Shown: piece after piece, positions 35,725 through 44,680 of the stretch | How the letters are laid out: each line of letters opens with the position of its first letter | Position numbering within the stretch: the first letter of the stretch is position 1 | DNA from: an uncultured Capnocytophaga sp. | GTDB taxonomy: Bacteria; Bacteroidota; Bacteroidia; Flavobacteriales; Flavobacteriaceae | NCBI RefSeq assembly: GCF_937936315.1 | Contig: NZ_CALGWU010000060.1 | Span: 1-64,000, forward strand | Direction: 5' to 3' | Length of the DNA stretch: 64,000 nt | Notes under the pieces: model-generated | Told to the model about the DNA's origin: nothing | Databases searched by the model: none | Seen by the model: only the letters and a program-made list of their open reading frames with translations | Translations under genes and position numbers: made by a program

Positions 35725-35734
35725 CCTACCTTTG
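35703..35734 (+). promoter_or_regulatory. Bacteroidota-type promoter for the DUF4834 gene
   Basis: TTTG at 35703-35706, a 20-nt spacer and TACCTTTG at 35727-35734, 25 bp before the ATG. The -33 part lies in a copy of the AATTTGCTAATT-type dispersed repeat. Confidence 0.65.
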
Positions 35735-35759
35735 CCGCAATAAAACTAAAAATAAAACA

Positions 35760-36065
35760 ATGGCAGAAGCTTCTTTTACAGGATTTGTACAAACTGTTCT
35801 TATTATAATATTAGTCTTTTTAGGACTGAAAATCCTCCTGCGCGCTTTTGCTCCTTCTATAATGCGCTTTTTCCTCACCCGAATGAGCCAGAGAATGCAA
35901 AAGGAATTTGAACGCGCTCAAAATCAATACCAACAAAATGCTTACCAGCAAAATCGCTCTCAGCGACAAGCTGGAGAACAAACAATTATCAATAATAATC
36001 CTCATTCTAAAAACCCTCAAGCTACCAAGCAAGTAGGCGAATATATCGATTACGAAGAAATTTAA
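35760..36065 (+). CDS. DUF4834 family membrane protein
   Basis: A 101-residue protein with one N-terminal membrane span (FVQTVLIIILVFLGLKILL) followed by a charged, glutamine- and asparagine-rich tail that ends in IDYEEI. This matches the small DUF4834 family of Bacteroidota, whose role is unknown. The ATG at 35760 was chosen because the promoter lies just upstream; the open frame runs 31 codons further back, into spacer. It ends 6 bp before the YfhO gene, with which it is usually paired. Confidence 0.85.
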   Translation: MAEASFTGFVQTVLIIILVFLGLKILLRAFAPSIMRFFLTRMSQRMQKEFERAQNQYQQNAYQQNRSQRQAGEQTIINNNPHSKNPQATKQVGEYIDYEEI

Positions 36066-36071
36066 TTCACA

Positions 36072-38477
36072 ATGGCAAAGAAAATTACCCCCCACATTGT
36101 TATAATTGCGCTATTTGCAGTCATTGCGCTCGCTTTTTTCTACCCCGTATTGCAGGGGAAAGGCATATTCCAAAGCGATATCGCTCAGTACACGGGTATG
36201 GCGAAAGAACGCAACGACTACCGCCAAACAGAAAACAAAGAAACCTATTGGACGAATAGTGCCTTTGGTGGTATGCCTACCTATCAATTGGGGGCGCAGT
36301 ACTCTAACGACCTTGTAAAACAATTGGATAGAACACTACGCTTCTTGCCACGTCCTGCCGATTACCTCTTTTTGTACTTCGTAGGGTTTTATATTTTGCT
36401 CTTGGTGCTCAAAGTAGATTACAAAAATGCTTTCTTGGGTGCTATTGCTTTTGGGCTTTCTACTTACCTGATTATCATTTTAGGAGCAGGACATAACTCC
36501 AAAGCACACGCTATTGCTTATTTTGCACCCGTATTGGCAGGTATCTTGATGGTTTTTCAGCGGAAATACCTTTGGGGAGGCTTGCTCACAGCAGTGGCTT
36601 TGGCTTTAGAACTCTCTGCCAACCACTTCCAAATGACGTACTACCTGCTCCTTTTAGTGTTACTCTTAGGCGCAGGTCTTCTCTATAAAGCTGTTAAAGA
36701 AAAACAACTCAATGATTTTGCAAAAGCAACTGCTGTACTTGTAGGGGCAGTAGTGGTGAGTGTACTTGCCAATGCAACCCTATTACTCACTACCCGTGAA
36801 TATGCCGATTGGAGTACGCGCAGTAAATCTACACTCACTCTTACTCCAGAAGGAACTCCTAAAAAACAAAGTAGCGGACTCTCTCACGATTATATCACCG
36901 AATATAGTTATGGTATCACCGAATCGCTGAATCTCATTGTACCTCGCTTGTTAGGAGGCTCTAACGGTGAAGATTTAGGTAAAGATTCTCATACTTACGA
37001 AGTTTTATTGCAATTAGGAGCACCACCTGAACAAGCCTTACCGCAAGCTCAACATTTGCCTACCTATTGGGGTGACCAACCTTTAGTAGCCGCTCCTGCC
37101 TATATAGGCGCAGTAGTGTTCTTCCTCTTTGTGTTAGCTCTTTTTGTGGTGAAAAACCGACTCAAATGGTGGCTCTTAGCAGGTTCACTGATGGCGCTCG
37201 TGCTCTCGTGGGGTAAAAATTTCGGTATCCTTACCGATTTTATGATTGACTATTTTCCACTCTACAACAAGTTCAGAGCCGTATCGTCTATACAAGTGCT
37301 CTTGGAACTCTGCGTGCCAGTATTGGCAATCGTCGGACTGCAGCAATTTCTTAAAACAGACGAAGAACAACGCAAAAAATACTTGCTCCATACCCTTTAT
37401 ATCTGCTTAGGATTAATGGGGGTACTTTTGTTAGCCAAAGGATTCTTAGATTTTCAAGGTGCTAATGATAGTTACTATGCAAACCAACAAATACTTCAAG
37501 CTATAGTGGAAGACCGCAAGAGCATCTATACTGCCGATGTGTTGAGAAGTACCGTGCTTTTTCTCCTCACCGCTTTAGCTTTGTTTCTCTATCAATACAA
37601 AAAAATCCCACTTAGGGGAATGCAAATTGCACTTTTAGTCTTGCTTTTCTTTGATTTGGGAGGGGTAGCCAAACGCTATGTGAATAAAGATAGTTTTGTA
37701 GATAAATACCAAATAGAAAATCCTTTCGAGGAAACCGCTGCCGATAGAGCAATTCTGCAAGATAAGAGTTATTATCGTGTTTATGAACCTCAAGTGGGTA
37801 TCAATGGGGCACGCACTTCGTATTTCCACCATTCTATTGGAGGCTATCACGCTGCCAAACCCAAACGCTTGCAGGAACTTTTTGATTACCAAATATCCAA
37901 AGGCAATATGGAAATCCTCAATATGCTGAACGTGAAGTATATAATTTTGCGTAACCAAGAAGGACAAATGCAACCCATACATAATGATGACGCTTTAGGC
38001 AATGCGTGGTTTGTAAAACAACTCAGTGTGAAGAATAACGATGATGAGGTAATGCAGGCTTTAGAAAAATTTCATCCTGCTCAAGAAGCTTTGGCAACAG
38101 CCAATGATTTGAAAACAACTCTCCCCACACAATACACCGTCGATACAACTGCAAAAATTACACTAAAGAATGTACATCCTGATGAACTGATATACGAAAG
38201 TAACAATCCTCACAATGGTTTGGCAGTTTTCTCCGAAATGTACTACCCTCACGGCTGGAAAGCTACTATCGATGGCAAAGAAGCACCTATTTATCGTGTA
38301 GATTACACTTTGAGAGCACTTTCAGTACCTGCAGGTAAACACGAAATACGCTTTGTATTTGAACCTCAAATAGTAAAAACAGGTAGCAACCTCAGTTTAG
38401 TAGGTGCTATATTATTAATGTTATGGCTTGTAGGGGGTATAGTGTGGCAAACGAAGAAGAATAAAACAGAAGATTAG
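36072..38477 (+). CDS. YfhO family membrane protein
   Basis: An 801-residue polytopic protein with about twelve membrane spans and a C-terminal extracytoplasmic part (NNPHNGLAVFSEMYYPHGWKATIDGKE) typical of the YfhO family (GT-C-like fold). The N-terminal loop contains FYPVLQGKGIFQSDIAQY and GGMPTYQLGAQY. YfhO proteins in Firmicutes help glycosylate lipoteichoic acid; in Bacteroidota they are thought to handle lipid-linked sugars, but the substrate is not known. It is co-transcribed with the DUF4834 gene and convergent with the Mrr-type gene (12-bp gap, no terminator seen). Confidence 0.9.
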   Translation: MAKKITPHIVIIALFAVIALAFFYPVLQGKGIFQSDIAQYTGMAKERNDYRQTENKETYWTNSAFGGMPTYQLGAQYSNDLVKQLDRTLRFLPRPADYLFLYFVGFYILLLVLKVDYKNAFLGAIAFGLSTYLIIILGAGHNSKAHAIAYFAPVLAGILMVFQRKYLWGGLLTAVALALELSANHFQMTYYLLLLVLLLGAGLLYKAVKEKQLNDFAKATAVLVGAVVVSVLANATLLLTTREYADWSTRSKSTLTLTPEGTPKKQSSGLSHDYITEYSYGITESLNLIVPRLLGGSNGEDLGKDSHTYEVLLQLGAPPEQALPQAQHLPTYWGDQPLVAAPAYIGAVVFFLFVLALFVVKNRLKWWLLAGSLMALVLSWGKNFGILTDFMIDYFPLYNKFRAVSSIQVLLELCVPVLAIVGLQQFLKTDEEQRKKYLLHTLYICLGLMGVLLLAKGFLDFQGANDSYYANQQILQAIVEDRKSIYTADVLRSTVLFLLTALALFLYQYKKIPLRGMQIALLVLLFFDLGGVAKRYVNKDSFVDKYQIENPFEETAADRAILQDKSYYRVYEPQVGINGARTSYFHHSIGGYHAAKPKRLQELFDYQISKGNMEILNMLNVKYIILRNQEGQMQPIHNDDALGNAWFVKQLSVKNNDDEVMQALEKFHPAQEALATANDLKTTLPTQYTVDTTAKITLKNVHPDELIYESNNPHNGLAVFSEMYYPHGWKATIDGKEAPIYRVDYTLRALSVPAGKHEIRFVFEPQIVKTGSNLSLVGAILLMLWLVGGIVWQTKKNKTED

Positions 38478-38489
38478 CAGAATCAAGAT

Positions 38490-39401
38490 TTAAAAATTCT
38501 CATCAATTCCTTTGATTTCCACAATTTGTTTGGTTTGTATACCTACATTGTGGCGAATCGCCAATTGCATCAACCGATCAGAATCTATTAAGATGATTTT
38601 GTGTAAAGGATTTTGTTTGGCTTCTGCTTTAGCTTCTGGAGAAAAGGTGGAGGTTGTAATGAATACTCCTTTATTAGTACTCTTTAGGTTTAGAGCCCCT
38701 ATGAAGTTGCGTACATCTTTAGAGGTTACCTCCATATCCCATTTCTTAGCTTGCATATAAATTTTTTCTATACACAATTCATCTTGGTATAATAATCCTT
38801 CAATCCCTTCCTTTTCTTGTTTGCCAATCACTTCAAAGTTGGCAGAGTCAATACCTTTGTAGTCTATTTTTCGCAATAGTTCTATGATGAAATTTTCAAA
38901 AAACGAAATAGGTTTACTTTTGATATAGAGTAAAAGTTGAAATTTTAGTGATTGCTGGAGTATCATCATCGCTTTTCCTATAATTACTTCAGGAGTCTCT
39001 TTGTCCATTTCTATTTCTACTTTCGCCTCTTCTGTATATTGGTGATTGCTCTCATCAAAAATTGTTTTCCACGACTTAAATTGTTCAAACTTTCGCAAAA
39101 AAGCCGTGTCTAACACAGTTCCTATTTGATAGAGAACATTTTTCCCTTCTTGAGTAATTTGGTAGTACCCTTTAAGCAAACTTATGATGAGTCCCGCTTG
39201 TAAGAGATTGTTCAGCGCCCAATCTACACGATTGCGAAATAATGATTGTTTGCCATTAGGTACTTTCACTTTCAAATCGTCTATAGAAAGCAGAAAGCGA
39301 ACCCTTAGTAGTTCTACAATTTGTTCGCAAGAGTATACTCTACCATCTTTAAGAATTTCCAATAAAGGATGCATCATTTTTTGAAAATCTGGAATGTTCA
39401 T
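38490..39401 (-). CDS. Mrr-type restriction endonuclease-like protein
   Basis: A 303-residue protein with an N-terminal winged-helix (Mrr_N-like; QIVELLRVRFLLSIDDL, VDWALNNLLQAGLI, GYYQITQEGK) and a C-terminal PD-(D/E)xK Mrr_cat domain: FIIELLRKIDY, EKEGIEGLLYQDEL, IYMQAKKW and GVFITTSTFSPEA. Mrr cleaves methylated or foreign DNA. The usual catalytic pair is D in GIDG and QAK; here the first is GIEG, an Asp-to-Glu change, while QAK is kept. Whether it still cuts is uncertain. It stands alone with its own promoter (39426-39457); no methylase is nearby. Confidence 0.88.
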   Translation of the reverse strand: MNIPDFQKMMHPLLEILKDGRVYSCEQIVELLRVRFLLSIDDLKVKVPNGKQSLFRNRVDWALNNLLQAGLIISLLKGYYQITQEGKNVLYQIGTVLDTAFLRKFEQFKSWKTIFDESNHQYTEEAKVEIEMDKETPEVIIGKAMMILQQSLKFQLLLYIKSKPISFFENFIIELLRKIDYKGIDSANFEVIGKQEKEGIEGLLYQDELCIEKIYMQAKKWDMEVTSKDVRNFIGALNLKSTNKGVFITTSTFSPEAKAEAKQNPLHKIILIDSDRLMQLAIRHNVGIQTKQIVEIKGIDENF

Positions 39402-39425
39402 AGTTTATTATATAATATCATGCGA

Positions 39426-39457
39426 CAAAGATATGTAAAAATTACTAAATAAGCAAA
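39426..39457 (-). promoter_or_regulatory. Bacteroidota-type promoter for the Mrr-type gene
   Basis: On the minus strand TTTG (39457-39454), a 20-nt spacer and TATCTTTG (39433-39426), 25 bp before the ATG. Confidence 0.65.
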
Positions 39458-39464
39458 TTTATAG

Positions 39465-39496
39465 TTGTATTAGATGTTTATTTTTTACTATTTTTG
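39465..39496 (+). promoter_or_regulatory. Bacteroidota-type promoter for pabB-pabC
   Basis: TTG at 39465-39467, a 21-nt spacer and TATTTTTG at 39489-39496, 40 bp before pabB. Confidence 0.6.
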
Positions 39497-39535
39497 CACT
39501 TTGGTAATTAAAAACAATTTTTTCACAAAAAACTA

Positions 39536-40483
39536 ATGAACACTATCCATTGGAAAACTAAACTAAACAACTTCGGACAGCAACGCATTCCTTGTTTATT
39601 TATAATTGACTATAAAGGAGAAAATGGAATGGTATTTCCGCTTTCTGAACTCCCTGAGGGGATTGAATTTTCTTTTTCAGAAGAAAAAAATAACAACGCT
39701 GCTCCTATCCCTATAGAAAAATACCCTATCCCTTATACTGAATTTGAGAAAGCGTTTGATACAGTGTACAATCATTTAAAAAATGGAGATACCGAGCTCA
39801 TAAATCTTACTTTTGCTACTGAAATTTCAGCAGTTCCTCTTAAAGAAATTTATCAGAATGCTTTAGCCAAGTACAAAATTCTGTACAAAGATGAATGGGT
39901 GTGTTTTTCGCCCGAAATATTTGTGAGAATAGAAGATAATCTCATCAAAACTTACCCTATGAAGGGGACTATCAGCGCAACAATCCCCGATGCCGAGGCT
40001 ACACTGCTCAACAACGAAAAGGAAATCGATGAGCATCACAAGGTAGTACGCCTATTGTCCGACGATTTACAAAAAGTAGCTACCAATGTGCACACCACCC
40101 GCTTCAGATATGTAGATACTATCAAAAAATCTACGGGCGATCTTTTGCAAACAAGTTCTGAGATAGTGGGAGAGCTTCCCAATCATTGGCAAGCACATTT
40201 AGGGGATTTGTTAGCGACATTGCTACCTGCGGGGTCTATTGCGGGTGCACCTAAAGAAAAATCGGTTGAGGTGATCGCCGAAGCCGAAAATTATGAGCGT
40301 GGTTATTACACAGGCATTGCAGGCGTTTTTGATGGTAATGCGGTAGATAGTTGTGTGCTTATTCGCTTTATCGAACATATTGGCGATAAGTATTACTACA
40401 AAAGTGGTGCAGGCATTACCGCACAAAGCCAACCGCAAAATGAATACAATGAGATTATTGAAAAAATATATATCCCTATTTAA
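39536..40483 (+). CDS. pabB: Aminodeoxychorismate synthase component I
   Basis: Aminates chorismate to 4-amino-4-deoxychorismate in the para-aminobenzoate branch of folate synthesis. The 315 residues cover mainly the chorismate-binding domain: YPMKGTI, the helix NNEKEIDEHHKVVRLLSDDL, LPAGSIAGAPKEKSVE and YYTGIAGVFDG. It lacks most of the regulatory N-terminal domain of E. coli PabB (about 450), a short form that I believe is usual in Bacteroidota. It overlaps pabC by one base (TAATG), so translation is coupled. Confidence 0.92.
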   Translation: MNTIHWKTKLNNFGQQRIPCLFIIDYKGENGMVFPLSELPEGIEFSFSEEKNNNAAPIPIEKYPIPYTEFEKAFDTVYNHLKNGDTELINLTFATEISAVPLKEIYQNALAKYKILYKDEWVCFSPEIFVRIEDNLIKTYPMKGTISATIPDAEATLLNNEKEIDEHHKVVRLLSDDLQKVATNVHTTRFRYVDTIKKSTGDLLQTSSEIVGELPNHWQAHLGDLLATLLPAGSIAGAPKEKSVEVIAEAENYERGYYTGIAGVFDGNAVDSCVLIRFIEHIGDKYYYKSGAGITAQSQPQNEYNEIIEKIYIPI

Positions 40484-41082
40484 TGGAAAACCAACAATTT
40501 ATAGAATCAATAAAACTCTTTAATGGTGATATTTGTCATTTAGCATATCATCAAGAGCGTGTTTGCCGTACCTTTTCACATTTCTTCCCAAGTGAAAAGA
40601 TACTTTCGCTACAGGAGAGCATCAGCAAAATTGCCTTACCAGCAATCGGAAAGTACAAAATTCGTATTGTATACAATCAAAAAGACTATACAATAGAAGT
40701 CCTACCTTACCAACTCAAACCTATCAACACTATCAAATGTGTAAACGCCGATAAATACGATTATTCTTATAAATTTTTAAACCGAGAATTTCTCAACACT
40801 TTAAAACAAACTTCTGGCGCCGATGAGGTAATTTTTTTCAAAAACGGCAAAGTAACCGATAGCAGCTATGCTAATATTATCTTCTTTGATGGCATACAAT
40901 GGTTTACCCCTTCCACCTTTCTTCTCAATGGTACCTGCCGTCAGCGACTCCTCAACGAAGGTAAAATTACCGAAGCCCCTATACACTACACCGATATTCA
41001 CAACTTTGAACAAATAGGCTTTATCAATGCAATGCTTGATATGGGAGAGTTTAATTTGCCAATGAGCAAGTTAGTAAAGTAG
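40483..41082 (+). CDS. pabC: Aminodeoxychorismate lyase-like class IV aminotransferase
   Basis: PLP enzyme that splits aminodeoxychorismate to para-aminobenzoate and pyruvate. At 199 residues it is shorter than E. coli PabC (269). The Schiff-base lysine is in YSYKFLNRE (Lys97), and the family stretch ADEVIFFKNGKVTDSSYANI follows. GTCRQRLLNEG is the usual C-terminal motif. Translational coupling to pabB supports the assignment. Confidence 0.88.
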   Translation: MENQQFIESIKLFNGDICHLAYHQERVCRTFSHFFPSEKILSLQESISKIALPAIGKYKIRIVYNQKDYTIEVLPYQLKPINTIKCVNADKYDYSYKFLNREFLNTLKQTSGADEVIFFKNGKVTDSSYANIIFFDGIQWFTPSTFLLNGTCRQRLLNEGKITEAPIHYTDIHNFEQIGFINAMLDMGEFNLPMSKLVK

Positions 41083-41090
41083 AAATGTTA

Positions 41091-41250
41091 TGTAGGCAAA
41101 CCAGCAATAGCTGGGGTATGTGTTGCTAACGCCTACACACAAAAACTTTTTGGATATCCCTCCAACTGATTTACAATCACTTTTCCAAATTGTCCCCCTT
41201 CGGGATTGTCGGCAATTGCCGAGTAAGTGAGTCGGGGGTTACCCCCCCCC
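41091..41250. repeat. Composite intergenic repeat, copy A
   Basis: Contains CCAGCAATAGCTGGGGTATG (41101-41120), TTGTCCCCCTTCGGG (about 41190), CGGCAATTGCCGAGTAAGTG (41210-41229) and then GAGTCGGGGG and a C9 run. The same modules, in a different order, recur at 49738-49909 on the other side of the SusC-SusD block. Confidence 0.7.
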
Positions 41251-41478
41251 TCTCATTTATTAAAAATATTTTATAATTCACCTCCTATAAAAAAATAAAT
41301 CACCTCTTGTGTATTGTTTTTTGTTTTCGTTTTAATGGTGTTTTGAGGTTGAAAATAGTGTTTTTATAGATAAAAACCAAAAATCGTAAAAATAACATAA
41401 GTAAATAAAATAAATGCTTTTAATTTACTTGTTTGATTATGAGTGTTATATATAATAACACTCTCTTAAAATATAAAT

Positions 41479-41500
41479 TTTAATAAAAATATTTAATAAA
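41479..41500 (+). promoter_or_regulatory. TTTAATAAA direct repeat upstream of the SusC promoter
   Basis: TTTAATAAA at 41479-41487 and 41492-41500 (13-bp period), ending 4 nt before the TTG at 41505. A near-identical element sits at the same place before the nanE promoter (50180-50200). It may be a regulator or UP-like site. Confidence 0.6.
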
Positions 41501-41504
41501 AAAC

Positions 41505-41536
41505 TTGCATTTTTTTTTTTTTTTGTTTTTACTTTG
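41505..41536 (+). promoter_or_regulatory. Probable SusC promoter with a T15 run in the spacer
   Basis: TTG at 41505-41507, a 21-nt spacer that includes 15 consecutive T (41510-41524), and TTACTTTG at 41529-41536, a one-mismatch form of TAnnTTTG. It lies 100 bp before the ATG. Tract-length changes would alter the spacing. Confidence 0.55.
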
Positions 41537-41635
41537 CATCGTCAATAAAAATAATTAGCAAATTAGCCAATTAGTCAATTAGAAAATTAGTCAATGATTT
41601 ATTTGCTGATTTCCAAATTTTCAAATTTAAAAACT

Positions 41636-44600
41636 ATGCAAAGTAAAGTAACTTTGATCAGACATTGGGTAACACTTTTGTTGCTCTGTCTAACTACTTC
41701 TCCTTTATGGGCACAAACGCTCAATGTTAAAGGAAAAGTAACCGATGCTAACAAAGAACCCTTAATGGGGGCAAGTGTAGTAGTGAAAGGTACTACCCAC
41801 GGGGTGAGTACTGATATGGACGGGAACTATTCCCTCAACAATGTGCCTCGGGGGGCTACTTTGGAAATTTCCTATATAGGAATGGTTACCCAGAATATTG
41901 CTGTTAATGGGCGTTCGCTTATCAATGTGCAAATGAAAGATGAAAACCAACAGCTTGAAGAGGTGGTAATTGTAGGCTATGGTACTCAAAAGAAATCGAG
42001 TATGACAGCAGCAGTGTCTTCAGTCTCTGCTAAAGAGGTGCAAAAGCAGGTAACTGCCAATGTGGCTTCAGCCCTACAAGGGCGTACCCCTGGGGTAGAA
42101 ATCTTGCAACGCGGCGGAATTGCAGGTGCTGAGGTGAATATTGTCGTACGTGGAGCAGGCTCATTTGGAGCTACAGCACCTTTATATATTATTGATGGGG
42201 CTATTGCTGATGGTCTTGATGCACTCAACCCCTCGGATATCGAATCCATAGAAATACTTAAAGATGGTTCGGCAGCGGCTATTTATGGTTCACGTGCTGC
42301 CAATGGGGTTGTGTTGGTTACTACTAAAGATGGTAAGAGTGGTAAAACAATAGTGCAAGTAGATGCTTCTTATTCTTTTCAAACGCCTTCTAAAATGCTC
42401 AATATGATGAATGCTGAACAATGGCGTACTTTTGCTAATCAAGTAGCCGACAATAGTCCGTCTTACGACCGTGCTCCTCAAAACGTAAACCCTACCGACC
42501 CTAACCGCAGTACCGATTGGCAGGATTTATACTACCGCAATGCACCAATGAGTAGTTTCAATGCGAGTGTATCGGGGGGAGGTGAAAACTCTACTTTCAA
42601 CACTAGTTTGGGTTATGTAAGACAAGAGGGAATTATCATCAAATCAGAATACGATAAATATATGGCACGTATCAACGCTACTTTCAAAAAAGGTAGATTC
42701 TCTTTGAGTGAAAAACTCTCTATTACGAATACTAAAAAAGTGTCACCTCCAGGAAATAGAACACTTGAAATGCCTACTATACCTGTAACAGACGAAAATG
42801 GTCGTTATGTATCTACTGCTGCTTCAAAAGGTTATTCTATCACCAATACAAATATATCTAATCCTTTGGCTGCTATTTATAAACAAGATGCTTTTACTAG
42901 AAATACTAGTGCTACAGGTAGTTTGGCAGGTGCTTTTAAATTGATGAAAGGTTTGCAGTATAAGTTAAATGTAGCAGGTACTTATGTAAATACTAATATT
43001 TATAAACATACTCCTGCCTATAATACTTTCTTCAATGCAGATGGTAGTGCAGATTCTAAGTTGAATCAAACTGGACGTACCTCACTATCAGAAAGTAGAG
43101 CAGAGCATTTTAATTATACAATTGATAACCTACTCACTTTTAATCGTACTTTTCTAAAGAAACATCATTTTGATGTACTCTTGGGTACCAGCTGGATGCG
43201 TGAGTTTTACCGTAAAAACTCTATCAGTTCAGGGGTGAATGATTTAGGTGCTCCTTCTGTAAAAACTTATAATGGTGAAGGTGTCGTAGGCTCTAATCAG
43301 GAAAATGCGGCTTTGCTTTCTTTCTTTGGTAGATTGAATTACGACTACAACAACAAGTATTTGCTATCTTTTAGCTTGCGCCGAGATGAATCTTCTAAAT
43401 TTGCTAAAGGACACCGTATAGGTTATTTCCCCTCAGCTTCAGTAGGTTGGAATATTCATTCAGAACCTTGGTTCGATACAGAATTGCTTAGCAAACTGAA
43501 ACTGCGTGCGAGCTATGGTGAATTAGGTGCTAACTTTATTGACCCTTATACTTTCTTAAATTTAGCTTATGGTCCTGTGCCTGCTATTTTCGGTAGCAGC
43601 CGTCAGTATGGTTACGTTACCCGCTTTGCGCAACAAGATCTTACTTGGGAAACTTCTATTACTTCCAATGCAGCTATTGAAGTAGGGGTACTCAACAATA
43701 TGCTCACTTTCACAGCCGAATACTTTATCAAGCGCAACAACAATCTGTTAGCACCACTCGAGTCATTACCTTCTTCAGGACAAACAATTACGATTAATAA
43801 AGGAGCTGTACCTAACTACAATACAGCTTCTGTGGAAAACAAGGGATTGGAGTTTTCTTTGGAATTCAAAAAGAAATGGGACGATTTCACTCTTAACTTC
43901 CAAACCAACTTAACCTATATGCAAAACAAGGTATTGTCATTGGGCGAAGGGGTACAACCTATTCGTGGAGAACTTATGAGCGGTAAGTTTAACGATCGTC
44001 CTACTATTACCAAAGAAGGCTTACCTATCGGTTCTTTCTTAGGTTATAAAGTAGTAGGTATCGACAATCAAGGTGATTTCCTTTATGAAGCAAAAGATGG
44101 TAGTGCCAAGCTCGCTAAACAGCTAAAAGAAGATGATAAACAAGTAATAGGTAATCCTACTCCTGATTTTACTTTTGGTTATAACCTCAATCTAAACTAT
44201 AAAAATTGGGATTTCACAGCTTTCTTCCAAGGAGTTGCTGGCAATGAGATATTCTCTGCAGCTAAATATGATTTGTATTTCAATTATGACACTAATGCAC
44301 CTGTAGAAGCTTTAAATTCTTGGACTCCTACCAATCCTAATACCAAGTTACCAATCGCCAAGACTGATAACTACAATGGAGGTAATGCATTGCCTAGTAC
44401 CTTCTACATAGAAGATGGTTCATATTTACGCCTTAAGAACGTACAAATAGGCTATACTTTTCCTCTAACATTGCTCAAAAAAATAGGAGGCTTGCGCTCA
44501 TTGCGTATCTATGGTAGTGCTCAAAACCTCTTTACAATTACTAACTATTCGCTATACGACCCTGAGGTAAGTAGCAATGCCTTGTTTAACAAAGGTATTG

Positions 44601-44668
44601 ACGGTTTAGGTACTTCACCAGCTATCAATGCTCGCGTGTATAATATGGGATTAAAATTAACATTCTAA
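41636..44668 (+). CDS. SusC/RagA family TonB-dependent outer membrane transporter
   Basis: A 1010-residue outer-membrane transporter for glycans. A signal peptide ends at PLWAQ; then comes the carboxypeptidase-D-like plug extension (VKGKVTDANKEPLMGASVVV), a TonB-box region (EEVVIVGYGTQKKSS), the plug (PGVEILQRGG, DGSAAAIYGSRAANGVVLVTT) and the 22-strand barrel ending in the usual aromatic LKLTF. I chose ATG 41636, since it gives a clean signal peptide; the 14 codons before it lie in the AT-rich repeat. The susD gene follows by 12 bp. The substrate is not encoded in the sequence, but the neighbouring nan genes suggest a sialylated glycan. Confidence 0.95.
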   Translation: MQSKVTLIRHWVTLLLLCLTTSPLWAQTLNVKGKVTDANKEPLMGASVVVKGTTHGVSTDMDGNYSLNNVPRGATLEISYIGMVTQNIAVNGRSLINVQMKDENQQLEEVVIVGYGTQKKSSMTAAVSSVSAKEVQKQVTANVASALQGRTPGVEILQRGGIAGAEVNIVVRGAGSFGATAPLYIIDGAIADGLDALNPSDIESIEILKDGSAAAIYGSRAANGVVLVTTKDGKSGKTIVQVDASYSFQTPSKMLNMMNAEQWRTFANQVADNSPSYDRAPQNVNPTDPNRSTDWQDLYYRNAPMSSFNASVSGGGENSTFNTSLGYVRQEGIIIKSEYDKYMARINATFKKGRFSLSEKLSITNTKKVSPPGNRTLEMPTIPVTDENGRYVSTAASKGYSITNTNISNPLAAIYKQDAFTRNTSATGSLAGAFKLMKGLQYKLNVAGTYVNTNIYKHTPAYNTFFNADGSADSKLNQTGRTSLSESRAEHFNYTIDNLLTFNRTFLKKHHFDVLLGTSWMREFYRKNSISSGVNDLGAPSVKTYNGEGVVGSNQENAALLSFFGRLNYDYNNKYLLSFSLRRDESSKFAKGHRIGYFPSASVGWNIHSEPWFDTELLSKLKLRASYGELGANFIDPYTFLNLAYGPVPAIFGSSRQYGYVTRFAQQDLTWETSITSNAAIEVGVLNNMLTFTAEYFIKRNNNLLAPLESLPSSGQTITINKGAVPNYNTASVENKGLEFSLEFKKKWDDFTLNFQTNLTYMQNKVLSLGEGVQPIRGELMSGKFNDRPTITKEGLPIGSFLGYKVVGIDNQGDFLYEAKDGSAKLAKQLKEDDKQVIGNPTPDFTFGYNLNLNYKNWDFTAFFQGVAGNEIFSAAKYDLYFNYDTNAPVEALNSWTPTNPNTKLPIAKTDNYNGGNALPSTFYIEDGSYLRLKNVQIGYTFPLTLLKKIGGLRSLRIYGSAQNLFTITNYSLYDPEVSSNALFNKGIDGLGTSPAINARVYNMGLKLTF

Positions 44669-44680
44669 ACTGAACGCAAA

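Larger units (their letters stand above)
41083..41635. other. Regulatory spacer between pabC and the SusC gene
   Basis: 553 bp without a credible gene. In order it holds: a nested hairpin (TGTAGGC...GCCTACA enclosing CCAGCAATAGCTGG, 41091-41137); a composite repeat with CGGCAATTGCCGAGTAAGTG and a C9 run (41210-41250); AT-rich DNA; a TTTAATAAA direct repeat (41479-41500); a T15 run (41510-41524); a probable promoter; and AATTAGCAAATTAG-type repeats (41553-41600) before the SusC ATG. Confidence 0.75.

Noticed and set aside
35667..35759. N-terminal extension of the DUF4834 protein
   Set aside because: A promoter match lies at 35703-35734, inside that extension, so translation must begin at ATG 35760.
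41594..41635. Upstream start for the first SusC
   Set aside because: The extra 14 codons are part of the AT-rich repeat and spoil the signal peptide; ATG 41636 gives a clean one.
41083..41635. An insertion sequence remnant next to pabC
   Set aside because: Hairpins and repeats are present, but there is no transposase fragment, and no terminal inverted repeats with a target duplication were seen.
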